Origin: Undaria pinnatifida
Taxonomy: Eukaryota > Sar > Phaeophyceae > Laminariales > Alariaceae
NCBI GenBank assembly: GCA_012845835.1
Contig: JABAKD010000029.1
Location: 6,068,405 to 6,132,404 of the forward strand
DNA: 64,000 nucleotides
Direction of reading: 5' to 3'
This document shows positions 11,564 to 21,829 of the stretch, in pieces. The notes under the pieces were generated by a model. It saw only the letters and a program-made list of their open reading frames with translations, was not told the origin of the DNA and did not search any database. The position numbers and the translations under genes were made by a program. Each line of letters starts with the position of its first letter. Within the stretch, counting starts at the first letter, position 1.

Positions 11564-11820
11564 GGCTACGGTAGGGGGGTCCCCTTTTGGGCCTTTTATT
11601 TCAGTGGCTAGGGGTCACTCCCGCGAGTAACCCCTTTGTTCCTATGCGATATTGCGTTTTCTTTATGTTTTACATTGACGAAAGTAACCCGCAATGCAAA
11701 GGTGATCTAAGCTGCGCCAAAACAAGTGCCTAAACCATCTTCATCCGTAGGGTACAGAGCCACTCGTGCGAGTGGCTCAAACACATCAGTGAAAATGGGG
11801 GTACCCCCCCTACCGTAGCC
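11564..11820. mobile_element. MITE copy M1 (GGCTACGGTAG inverted ends)
   Basis: A 257-bp element begins GGCTACGGTAGGGGGG and ends CCCCCCCTACCGTAGCC. The inverted ends extend a few bases outward as GACCCA / TTGGTC. It contains the near-palindromic CACTCGTGCGAGTGG and encodes nothing. It interrupts the tyrosine recombinase between its core-binding and catalytic halves. Related copies lie at 33285-33554, 34605-34708, 41335-41576 and 42859-43125. A target duplication could not be read with confidence. Confidence 0.9.
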
Positions 11821-12191
11821 TTGGTCCCCACAAAAAACATAGCCCACGACACGGGCCGACGCACGGTCGCCCGATTACCCAATTCGGCATGCGAGCGCGC
11901 CGCACCTTTAAGGGCGCTCGCGATGACGGGGTGAGTTGTGTCGATCTCGAAAGCGCGTGAAATGCGATGAGAAAACCTGATGGCCGACAGATGGCTTTCG
12001 ATGGTCGCCGACCGCCGTTCCTTTGTAGCAAACGCGTACGCTACGTATTTAAACAAATGCCACACGTTGGTCATATCGTCAATGCCGCGATCAAGAAAGA
12101 CGGGAACACCAGAGCGTACTCGAAAGTTTACCCATGCTCCAAAAAACCCCAAGTAAGCTCGTTCAGTGGAGTCCGCAACGGCATGTCGCAT
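11821..12191 (-). pseudogene. tyrosine recombinase, N-terminal part
   Basis: The minus-strand frame from 12191 reads ADSTERAYLGFFGAWVNF, then KYVAYAFATKERRSATIESH and HPVIASALKGAARSH. This is the helical SAM-like core-binding domain of DIRS-type tyrosine recombinases. It stays open until the MITE, after which the ORF merely reads through the MITE end. The first codon is uncertain because the family usually translates this downstream of RNase H. Confidence 0.75.
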
Positions 12192-12199
12192 GAGTCCGA

Positions 12200-12939
12200 G
12201 GCCAACACCGAATTACATAGGGAAATTCTGACGGTCCCCAGTTCCCGAACCTGCCACGGGATGTTGGGACAAACGGCGCGTAAATTATCATAAACGAAGC
12301 CGCGATCCCAGAGAGAGATACCGTCGGCGGCAGCGTTGTGGATACCACGCGCATGCGTTGCCTCGAAATGCCATCAGGATGACACTTCGAGAACACCGAG
12401 CAGACGCATGAGGGTACCGGAACGCTGTTCTAGCCCCCCCCGACACCGCCGCATCCAATCCACGGCGGTCTCGTTGTCCTCGCAACCAAGCACAATGTCC
12501 CGTCGCTGACGGTCAATCGGCACACGTAGACGCTAGGACAAATGCCGACCAACCATGCCCAAACGTTCAAGCACGTTGATAAATAGGTCGTCAACGGCGC
12601 GGACGGACTTACTCGAGCCGCAAAACCGTGACTTTTCCTGGGCTGTGAGATCATAGAGCCATTAAACACCGGTTTCGAGACAATATTCCCCGATGGCGGT
12701 TTTTGACGCCTCCGAGAACCACGTACGTTGTGCCAGGCGCTCCAGCAAATGATACATCGGCGCCGACAGCACCCCGTTGCACGGGTCAACACTTTTGTCA
12801 ACAACCACCGCCAGAACTCGAGATACGCATGGAACTCGGGCCCAAGGGCAATACGCCGCCCCGGATTGGCCATTCGGCCAACGAAGTGATCACCGGCGGC
12901 GATGCGCGGCATCCCAACCGAAGCCAACAAACGATGCAC
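12200..12939 (-). pseudogene. RNase H region of Ngaro/DIRS retroelement
   Basis: On the minus strand, 12939-12430 begins MHRLLASVGMPRIAAGDHFV and carries ALGPEFHAYLEFWRWLL, the typical link between RT and RNase H in DIRS-like elements. Further along, in broken frames, come an RNase H-like stretch and, near 12340-12300, HNAAADGISRW, a conserved motif just after RNase H. Frameshifts and stops are frequent. No RT palm motif (YxDD) exists upstream, because A1 begins at once. Confidence 0.65.
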
Positions 12940-12951
12940 GAAAAAAGACCG

Positions 12952-13170
12952 GCTGACGATGCTTCTCTCCTCTCTGCGTGCTTTGCGTGCCAGTAAGCAA
13001 CCAAACAGAATGTTCCAAGGTCCCCTTTGCTATACCAGGACAAGTGCAAGTAACCACCCGCGTTGATCTCATTGGTCAACGTGCAATAACCCCAAACATC
13101 TTCCGTACACACAAAACCCATATTTTCTCGTGCCTCGACGATAATACGCTATTGTTTCGCTTTTTGTTAG
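12952..13170 (-). repeat. A1 split direct repeat (truncated)
   Basis: This matches 10311-10527 at roughly 85% by eye. Homology begins abruptly at GCTGACGATGCTTCTCTC, which marks the internal deletion point. It fades near 13170. Confidence 0.85.
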
Positions 13171-13289
13171 CATGGTCTGGATTGATTTGTTGTGTTCTCG
13201 TACTCGGTGCACACGCTAGCATTTCCCTTGCTTTACCTTGCCAGTTGACGAATTTCGACTGATCGGTTCACGCTGTTTCAGTGTATCTC

Positions 13290-13530
13290 TCTCGAGGATG
13301 AATCAGCACGGACTCTGGGTGTTCTGGCGTCGTTGGGTAAAAATAACGGTGTCATGTGAAGACAACAACAGCAACAACAACAACAACAACAACAACAGCA
13401 GTCTCCGACCACATAATTTGTATGTCTCTAGGATGAAGAATCAGCACGGACTCGGGGTGTACTGATGATCATGTCGTTGGTTGTACGAGTATGTATATAG
13501 AAAAAACGGTTTAATGTGAAGATAACACAC
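13290..13530 (+). repeat. diverged tandem duplication around a CAA microsatellite
   Basis: TCTCTCGAGGATGAATCAGCACGGACT near 13290 recurs as TCTCTAGGATGAAGAATCAGCACGGACT near 13424. Each copy is followed by an ACGGT..ATGTGAAGA block. A CAACAACAAC run (13362-13399) lies at the end of the first copy. Confidence 0.75.
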
Positions 13531-13734
13531 ACCACATGGGGGAGCGAGACAAAATTTATCAACCGGTTAACCATACAGCGCTCAGACACATGCGTGTGAA
13601 AGACCCGTGTCAAAAGCAAAATATATCGGAAAATATGAAGAACAGAGCGAGGAAATGGCCGTAAGGGATCAAGCACGTATACAAAGTCAGATTCTGGAGG
13701 CTTAACATAAAGAGCATTGGGCACGTGATGTTGC

Positions 13735-14065
13735 TGTTGCTCTCACTTCAACTCTCAAAATCAAGTCAGTTGTCACAGGACAGGCTCCAGTCACTCTGGG
13801 GCGGAGGAATACCCCACGGAAGAAAACACAGACATACGCCAAAAATGCCACACGCACTATCATAGCTGACGCAACTAATGCCTCCGCCAGAAAAATTATA
13901 TAAATGAAATCGGGAGTCAGCCAACAACATTCCAGGTTCACGCTACTGGTACGTACATGTCACTACTCGCGCTTGTAAAAGCCCGACTGCACCGCTTGCA
14001 ACCCACAAACGACTACCGCGTATGTATGTATATATTCTGCAAAGAAATGACGGAGGTCATCAACG
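13735..14065 (+). repeat. R2 LTR-like repeat, copy
   Basis: About 330 bp aligns with 24366-24720 and 27405-27740. Shared blocks are GTCACAGGACAGGCTC, GCTGACGCAACTAATGCCT, a TATA-like TTATATAAATG before ATCGGGAGTCAGC, and ACTACCGCGTATG. The TATA-like box and the size suggest a solo LTR, but TG/CA ends and a target duplication are not clear. Confidence 0.7.
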
Positions 14066-15950
14066 CCGAGCAAGGCACTTTCTGAGGGAAGACAGAAGCA
14101 ACGAGAAGAAGTCGCTGGTGGCGACGTGGCCACCTTACTTACGCTCATTGCTATAGGCATGGGACAACACAATATATTACTATTCTTCGTTCCCCTTGCC
14201 GCCTCGCGGTAGGGCATTTTGCGAGGCGGCTTGTAGCGAGTGTGGGGGAGTCTGTCTTGCTTGTGTCAGGCCGGACACGCCCTCGAGACATAACTCCTTG
14301 CCGCTGCGTGTGGCCGCGAGGCTTAGGCGTGGCGGTAGAGTTGGGTCGTACGTCGTTCGTTAGGCATGATCGCCTACGACTCGCGCGTGTTGTAGGGCAG
14401 CAGCGGCGGAGCAACGATGCTTAATCGAGATGCTCGCGTGTGCGGAGGCAGACGCCACCACCGGCCACACTACGGCGCAGTCTTGGTTTGCGTGATAGGA
14501 ACTGCGCGGGCAGGTGGCTTGATTCGACGACGAAGGAGGAGGGCGACTGAGCGTCGACGGGCGGGCGGAGCAGGAAGGATTAAACTCTGCCTGAACGAGA
14601 ATTTTTGTTCTTCAGATCAGCATCCCAAGCTGCGAGGATCATTTTTTTTTGGGACGGGGGCGACGGGGAACCAACTGGAAGAGTGTCAACTAGAGCTTAT
14701 GCGAAGGAGGCGTCCAAGCAGAGTCATAGCCGGGGGATGGCACACGGAGACCCACGATCCGCACGCGCACCATTATCGCAAGAGCATCGATCGTCATTTT
14801 TCTGATCTTTTTACAAGACAAAACTTGTAGCACAATATATTACTTACGCCACTGACTTTTGCAGAGTTGGTAGAGTTGTTTACCCTTCTTGGGGAACGAT
14901 CCCCCGCAATTTCCAGGTACGGCGTCGGAGCTGCGCTGCAACCTGTCAGACAACCCCGGAAGACGGGGCGATCATTGGTATTTGTATGGTGGTGTTTGGT
15001 TCGATTGCATTTATTTTTCACTGCACGCCCGCGGGTCGTCATTCTGACAGCACCCCAGACAGCAGGCGTGTTCGTCCATGTGCTCACGATTACCGTGCGG
15101 TTTGTACTGTTCACTCCAGACAGCAACGGCTGTAGTTTGTAGCCGCAAGTTGGTTAGTTGTGGGAACGGGTGAACTTCTATGCTGAAGAGTTTAAGTGGA
15201 TACGCGCGGCCGTGTGTGTTCAGTTTGCACTTTGGACCATTTCGGTTGTACGCCTTCCTCGAATCGTGCGTTTTTACGAGGGAAAGCGTAGTATTTCCTG
15301 AGCGATTTATGTTTCATTTGGATTTTCGAATCTACTTAGATCTCCAGTACCTTCGTGTGACCACGGACTCTGGATTTGTGAAAAGAGTTCATGCGAGACA
15401 ACAACAACATGCGTGAGAACAAAGATGTCCCGCTCACGACTCAGACTCCAATCTGTCGGGCTGTATGGATGATTCAAGGTTTTACTGCATCGCACAAAAT
15501 CCGGCTTTATCTTGCGGGTACGTTCTTAGACGCAATCCTGTCGGAGGTATGAAAACCTTTTTTCCGGGGGGTAACTTTGATGTCCCCGGTGTAATGTTCC
15601 ACGTACTTTGCACACGGTTATCACTGAAAATTGCCTTTTTTTTTCTTTTTCTTGTTTTTTACTACCAATATTAGTCCGGCGTCTGGTGTGCCTGCGTGCA
15701 TATCTTTAGCTTTCTCTGGCCGCGTGCGGTTTCGGTTGACATTGCCGGGCGGAATCACCGTGCTGCATTTGCAATCTTTTCGTACCTCTGCCTCGCTTTC
15801 TTTGTTCACTAGAACCTCTCTAATAAAATCACCACTGATAGTGAAGGGATGCAATTAGGACATTCGTTGTTGTGGTTGTGAAGATGGTCGGAAGTATTCA
15901 TGTATTGTGTAGAACACACCTACATACATACAAACAGAAGATATCCCCTG
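14066..15950. other. no recognised gene
   Basis: The longest ORF (137 codons, 14417-14830, +) is Arg-rich low complexity with no recognised domain. Around 15357 a diverged piece resembles the R2 end (GTGACCACGGACT, then CAACAACAAC). Nothing else can be supported. Confidence 0.4.
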
Positions 15951-15951
15951 A

Positions 15952-16438
<487 letters not shown>

Positions 16439-16719
16439 TAGTAGCAGTAATAATATCTACGGAGGTGTAGGTTCGAGACCCCCGAGTAAATACTCGATGC
16501 CGAATGGACTTCTTACCGTAAATAGAACAGCGCGGGAGATCGGCCCTTGGGAAAACTGTGCGTCGAGTCCGTGGCCACAAAAAGGTGCTGGAGCGCTAGG
16601 AAGACCCGAAAAAACATACTAAATCAGGAGGAATTGGTTGTCATCCGGCCGGTGCACACTACAGTCAGCCGGCGACAGCGTTTTTTTCCACTCATTGTAT
16701 ATTATGAAAATATTAATAA

Positions 16720-17418
16720 ACTCCAGCTGTGAGATCGATTTTTTTGTCGAAACTCATCTTTGCAAGCTGTGTGTGATACTCCGATCGCGCGTATTACGGG
16801 TTGTGTGTCCTAATTAAGGATATCGGTCGGCCACTCCCCTTGCAACTTCAGTGTAGCTATCAGGGTCAACTGGGTTTTGTTGGGCAGTCTGTGCGCGGAA
16901 GCTATAAAACCCATTTCTGAGGGGGACAAACTCTGACAGCTGTGGAAGGGAATGCATCAATTTATTAAGTGAATCCTGTAAGTCGAATAACCCGTGAGGG
17001 GAAGTCGGGGTTTGTAAGGACGTGCGGGCCTGATTTTGATCAAAAGGAGGGCGGAATCGGGAGAGGGGACGGGTGGGGCAGGTCAATTGGTGCGTGGGAA
17101 CTTTAAATCTTTCTTGTGCGGGAGGGGGGGTGAATGTGGCGAGGGGGGCGGGGGTCGGGGGGCGGGGGGGGGGAAGGGCTTTAGATGTAGAGGTTTGCTA
17201 TACGCGTGGTGCTAGGTCTAGGCGATGGTGCGGGTGGTGGGGAAGGAGGGGGCGTTGGGGGCGTTGGGGGTGGTGGGGGGGGTGCAGCGGCGGCATGGGC
17301 GGCTTTACAATGATAATGAGGGTGATATCCAGGGCGTGGAAGTGTTTATTTCTCTGGCGGATATCGATGTTAGGTTGGGCGTTTAAGCGAGAGAGAGCGA
17401 GGAAAAAAAAAAAAACAA

Positions 17419-17449
<31 letters not shown>

Positions 17450-17990
17450 TGTTAAGAGGTTTAGGTCACATACAATATTGAAATACACTCCAGCTATGAG
17501 ATCAAGGATTTGATCGACACTGATCTTCACAACATTGTGTGTGATCCTCCGATCGCGCGTATTAATCATTTATATAAGGTCTTCCTACACACGCGGTACT
17601 GGGTCTAGGCGATCGTGCGGGGTGTGGGCAAGGAGGAGGCGTTTGAGGCGGGGAGGGCGGATGAGAGAAAGCTACGTCATGGATGGCTACAAAGATAATG
17701 ACGTGATATCAATTGCTTAGAAGTGTTTATTACTCTGGCCGATTTCGATTGTAAGTGGGGCGTTTGAACGAACTGGGCGGGGAACAAAATGGGGGGGCGG
17801 AGGGCGGAGATGAGTTTGAGCTACGGCTTGGATGGCTAGATTGATAATGAGATGATATCAGCTGGCTGGTAGTGTTTACTACTCTGGTAGATTTCGATTC
17901 CAGATGGGGCGTTTGAGCAAGAGGGATCGAGGGCTGAGGCCGGGGGGGGGGGGGGGGGGGGGGGGGGGCATTTCAATATGTGCGCGGAAA
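16720..17990 (+). repeat. R1 dispersed modular repeat, copy B
   Basis: The copy starts at CTCCAGCTGTGAGATCGA (about 16723) and runs through GATACTCCGATCGCGCGTAT, CTGACAGCTGTGGAAGG and TCTAGGCGATGGTGCGGG. A second, diverged unit starts at 17479 with CTCCAGCTATGAGATCAAGG. Modules ending in TGGTAGTGTTTACTACTCTG recur near 17327, 17703 and 17853. G runs (about 17420-17450 and 17941-17968) sit on the same strand. No protein is encoded. Confidence 0.85.
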
Positions 17991-18290
17991 CTATAAACCC
18001 TTGAAAGTGACGAATCTGACGGTTGTAGCAAGAAAACACCCCTTTATATCACCCGCCTGGTAATGTGTAATATTCTAGAAGGTTGGATGTTACATGTAGC
18101 ATGCAACCCAGTTCTTAGGTGTAGCAAAACAACGTGTCAAAAGCTTCAAAATTTGTTTTTGTACATGGATCGATAGATAGAATATTTCGATCGATAGGTA
18201 CAAGCATGTAGATACCATTAATGTCTGACATCGCTATTTATAAAAAAGAGATACATATTGCCAAATACAACAAGCGAGACCAGGATATCT
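17991..18290. other. R1 module fragment and unassigned AT-rich sequence
   Basis: GTGCGCGGAAACTATAAACCC near 17979 and a degraded CTGACGGTTGTAG are pieces of the R1 central module. The rest is AT-rich with nothing recognisable. Confidence 0.5.
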
Positions 18291-18298
18291 CTCTAACG

Positions 18299-18830
18299 AG
18301 GACAAACAACCAGGAATACGCGCGATCGGAGTATCACACAACTTGCATAGCTGAGTTTCGATAAAGTATTCGATCTCACGAATCACAGCTGGAGCGTATA
18401 TATTTTTATAGTATTACAAAAATAAAATCCACTCCAGCTGTGAGATCGAATATTTTGTCGAAACTCATCTTTGCAAGCTGTGTGTGATACTCCGATCGCG
18501 CGTATTACGGGTTGTGTGTCTTCATTGAGGATATAGGTCGGCGACTCCCCTTGCAACTACAAGCAGTGTAGCTATCAGGGTCAACAGGGTGATTTTAGTC
18601 AGTCTGTGCGCGGAAACTATAGAACCCGTTTCTGAGGGGGACAAAATCTGACAGCTGTGGAAGGAAATGCATCAGTTTATCAACTGTATCCTGTAAGTCG
18701 AATATCCGGTGAGGGGAGGGCGGAGGTTTTAAGGAGATTTTGATCAAAAGGGGGGCGGGAGGGCGGGAGGGGGGGGAGGGGACGGGTGGGGCAGGTCACT
18801 TTGTCCCCTAAAACGGGTTTCCAATTGTAA
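18299..18830. repeat. R1 copies C' and C in head-to-head arrangement
   Basis: Positions 18299-18412 carry the R1 start in minus orientation (GCGCGATCGGAGTATCACAC ... CACAGCTGGAGCG). Positions 18432 to about 18810 carry it in plus orientation (CTCCAGCTGTGAGATCGAAT ... GATCGCGCGTATTACGGG). The two starts face each other across about 20 AT-rich bases. The plus copy breaks off near GACGGGTGGGGCAGGTCA. Confidence 0.85.
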
Positions 18831-19920
18831 AGGGGTTAACCTAGCCATGTGTTTTACTGTTCCGATAAAACATCTAGATAAAAAAGTTACTGGAAATACG
18901 GGGACCGGGGGACGCTGGGGTCCCCCCGTGAGGGCAGACACAGCAGTAGTGATACTGGAGATCGGTGTAACAAACGCAGCTTTCCAAGATGAGAATCGAC
19001 GGAATCTTCCAGTATTTATCGATATCGCAACTCGACTGTGTACGTACCAGGTATAACGTTTTTGTTTCAATATTTTTCGTCCACCTAGACTGTATCGTGG
19101 CGGACGAATCGCGGTGTTGAGGGCCGGCGGTAATCAACCTATACCATGACGCCTTGAGGGACCTCCCGGCTCACGGCGCTTGCCGAGTTGAGTCTTTTCG
19201 ACTTACGCTTCTTGTGACTGAAATAATCATGTCATCAACGACCACGGCCGTGTTTGACTACTAATGTTCTTAACATTTATGGTGTTGGTACGTGTAAATA
19301 ATTCCACGTATACGAGTAGTATGTATACATGTAGCTCAAGTGACATTTTCTCTCTTGTTGACATATCTATACACAATAGGTATAGCATAGCTTGGAGGCA
19401 CTTCACACGGCCTTTTGCAGGTGAAGCGCATAGATGGGCGCTCATGACAGTTTTAAGGTGGTCGTAAAATAGAGGTCCGACTCGTGGCGCTAGAAGACCC
19501 CCGGGAAACCGCCGGAGGCCGTTTCGTTTATGGAATACATACGTCAAAATACCCAAAATGTGCGTCTGAGACGAAATCAACACAAAAACAGCCTCATTTT
19601 TCTTGTTCTTCTATCGCCGGCCCTAAAAGCAAATTGACTGCGGCAAAGCAGACACACCAAAAAAAAAAAAAAAAACGCCAAAAAAGACCCAAACAAAATA
19701 TATCGCCTCTGTGGCAAAAAAATTGTGCGGTTCAGGAAAAACGTAGTCCGGCTTTATGAGAGTGATGAATGCCACGTTGCAAAACTACTGCCGTATGTCC
19801 GTGCCAGACAGTTTGTCCACTCACTTATTAGACTTTAGCTTGCAAAGACAGTACTTGTAAGTAAAGATTACAATGGCCCCGCGGCAACCTACGTCATATT
19901 ATTCAGGAGATATGATATAA
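18831..19920. other. no recognised gene
   Basis: Short ORFs only. A sequence near 18797-18840 (AAACGGGTTTCCAATTGTAA) recurs inverted near 57960-57990. A poly-A run lies at 19660-19675. No domain or splice-supported exon was found. Confidence 0.4.
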
Positions 19921-19924
19921 CAAT

Positions 19925-20960
19925 TCAAATACACTTTAGCTGTGAGATCCAATATTTTGTCGAAACTCGTCTTTGCAAGCTGTGTGTGATACTCCGATCG
20001 CGCGTATTACGGGTTGTGTGTCCTCATTATGGATTTAGGTCGGAGACTCCCCTTGCAACTACAGTGTAGCTATCAGGGTCCACAGGGTGATGTTAGTCAG
20101 TCTGTGCGCGGAAACTGTAAAACCCGTTTCTGCGGGGGACAAAATCTGACAGCTGTGGAAGGAAATGCATGAGTTAATCAAGTGAATCCTTCAAGTCGAA
20201 CATCCGATGAGGGGAGGGCGGAGTTTTTATGGACGTGGGGGCCTGATTTTGATCTGGTGGGGGGCGGAAAAGGGAGAGGGGACGGGTGGGGAAGGTCAAT
20301 TTGCGCGTGGAAACTATTAATCCTTCTTGTGGGGGAAGGGGGGGGCGGGGGGGGGCGGGGGGGGGGGAGCTTCAGGTCACATATATGTAGGGGTTTGATA
20401 TTAGCGTTGTGCTAGGTCTAGGCGATGGTGCGGGTGGTGGGGAAGGAGGGGGCGTTGGGGGCGGGGGGGGGGTGGGAAATGCAGCGGCGGCATGGACGGC
20501 TCTAAAACGATCACGAGGCGATATCCAGGGCGCGGAAGTGTTTATTACTCTGGCGGATTCTGATGTTAAGTGGATCGTTTAAGCAAGAAAAAGCGAGGGG
20601 AAAAATAAAAACGGGGGGGGGAGGGGGGAGGAAAGGATTTTCAAGAGTTTATTTTTTTTTATCAAAATACACTCCAGCTATGAGGTCAAGGATTTGGTTG
20701 ACACTGATCTTCGCAACATTGTGTGTGGTCCTCCGATCGCGCGTATTAATCATGTATGTAGGGGCTTGCTACACGCGCGGTGCTGGGTCTAGGCGATCGT
20801 GCGGGGTGTTGGGAAGGATGGGGCGTTGGAGGGGGGGGAGGGGGGATGAATGAATAGCTATTAATAGAAAGATAATGACGTGATATCAATAGCTTAGAAG
20901 GGTGAAATACTCTGGTTGATTTCGATTGTAAGTGGGGCGTTTGGACGAGATATATGTCAT
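19925..20960 (+). repeat. R1 dispersed modular repeat, copy D
   Basis: The first unit starts near 19932 (AGCTGTGAGATCCAATATTTT) and a second, diverged unit at 20669 (CTCCAGCTATGAGGTCAAGG). The spacing of about 740 bp matches copies A and B. G-rich tracts fall at 20335-20370 and 20452-20475. No ORF of interest is seen. Confidence 0.85.
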
Positions 20961-21360
20961 GTATGTGTACATGTGTCTTGTTGACGGCGCTCGAGAAATA
21001 TGGGATTGTATAATATGACCTTGACAAATTGACGTCTTTCACTATAGTAACATATTTTTTAGTAGAAACTGGTATTTTGCGCTCTTGGTCGAAATATGAA
21101 ATATGATACTTGCAAATCAGCGGAATGAAGTCTGAGAGGAGAGTACGACTTGAGGACAAAAACAATTTTGAACTTCTTAACGTCTGTCGTGTACTGTACG
21201 CTTTGCCAACTATTAGCACACTCCTGTACATAGTTAAAGACGAGGAAGAAACACAAGTAAAAGGCATCAATTTGCAAACGGAACTAAATCAAACTGCGGC
21301 ATAAGAGTACCCCCGTTGCCACAAAAAACCGGTCCTTGTTGGTTGTACTGGCTACTCATT
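20961..21360. other. no recognised gene
   Basis: AT-rich unique-looking sequence with only short ORFs. Confidence 0.4.
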
Positions 21361-21826
21361 TTTTTTTACACTTCTATTTTCCAGCTTCTGGGCAAGCCGT
21401 AGTCACGGCTGTCGTTCCTTCTCCCCTCCGGTTCTTGCCTTTAACGTTTTTCGCGGATAGGCTTCAGCAATCCCATTGCTCGTCGATTTTATATCGAGAG
21501 TTGCCAACTTACGCTCTCGCGCTCTCCACAAGTCAAGTTGTGCACATTATATGAACCGGGGTCGCCCCGGTGGCGTATCAGGTTATCCTCGAGTCTGGTA
21601 TATAGGTCAGAGTTTCGTGAGTTCGAATCCCACTCGTACTCGTACAAATTCGTGGGGACTTTTTTTGTGCACGAATTGACATTGCGGAAAGCGCGAGAGC
21701 GTGAGTTAGCAACACTCGATGAAAAATCGACGAGAATTGCTGAACCCTATGCGCGATAAAAAAGGGACGACACCTGTGACCACGGCTTGTCCAGAAGCTG
21801 GAAAGTAGAAGTGTGAAAAAAATAAT
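21361..21826. mobile_element. foldback element with ~160-185 bp inverted arms
   Basis: The left arm (21361-21546) and right arm (21667-21826) are reverse complements at high identity. Matching pairs include CACTTCTATTTTCCAGCTTCTG with CAGAAGCTGGAAAGTAGAAG, CTCGTCGATTTT with AAAATCGACGAG, and ACGCTCTCGCGCT with AGCGCGAGAGCGT. The left arm has a ~30-bp insertion near 21421. The ~120-bp centre holds a tRNA-like Pol III unit. No transposase is present, and the flanking target duplication is unclear because the ends run into T/A tracts. Confidence 0.85.
21565..21666 (+). ncRNA. tRNA-like Pol III unit (SINE-like or pseudo-tRNA)
   Basis: An A-box match TGGCGTATCAGG (21571-21582) and a B-box match GTTCGAATCC (21621-21630) lie about 50 bp apart. 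A run of seven T (21660-21666) follows and would end Pol III transcription. A perfect hairpin CCGGGG-TCG-CCCCGG precedes the A box. The T-arm nearly pairs, but I cannot close a seven-base acceptor stem, so this is not a canonical tRNA. A tRNA-derived SINE head or a decayed tRNA are the alternatives. Confidence 0.5.
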
Positions 21827-21829
21827 ATA

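Larger units (their letters stand above)
9400..13170 (-). mobile_element. Ngaro/DIRS-type tyrosine-recombinase retroelement, decayed
   Basis: On the minus strand the order is A1 (13170-12952), RNase H remnant (12939-12280), tyrosine recombinase remnant (12191-10863), B1 (10693-10529), A2 (10527 to about 9564) and B2 (9563-9400). A1 matches the start of A2 over ~200 bp, and B1 matches B2 over ~164 bp. A1-ORFs-B1-A2-B2 is the split-direct-repeat layout known from the Ngaro and PAT branches of the DIRS order. The RT domain and any gag are absent. A1 jumps directly into RNase H at about 12951, so an internal deletion removed the rest of A1 and the upstream ORFs. The recombinase is split by a MITE at 11564-11820 and carries frameshifts. 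I cannot say which branch it belongs to without a phylogeny. Confidence 0.8.

Noticed and set aside
14417..14830. 137-codon Arg-rich plus ORF
   Set aside because: Composition-driven, with no domain, repeat or splice context.
16460..16490. B-box-like GGTTCGAGACCCCC after the microsatellite
   Set aside because: No A box at proper distance and no cloverleaf.
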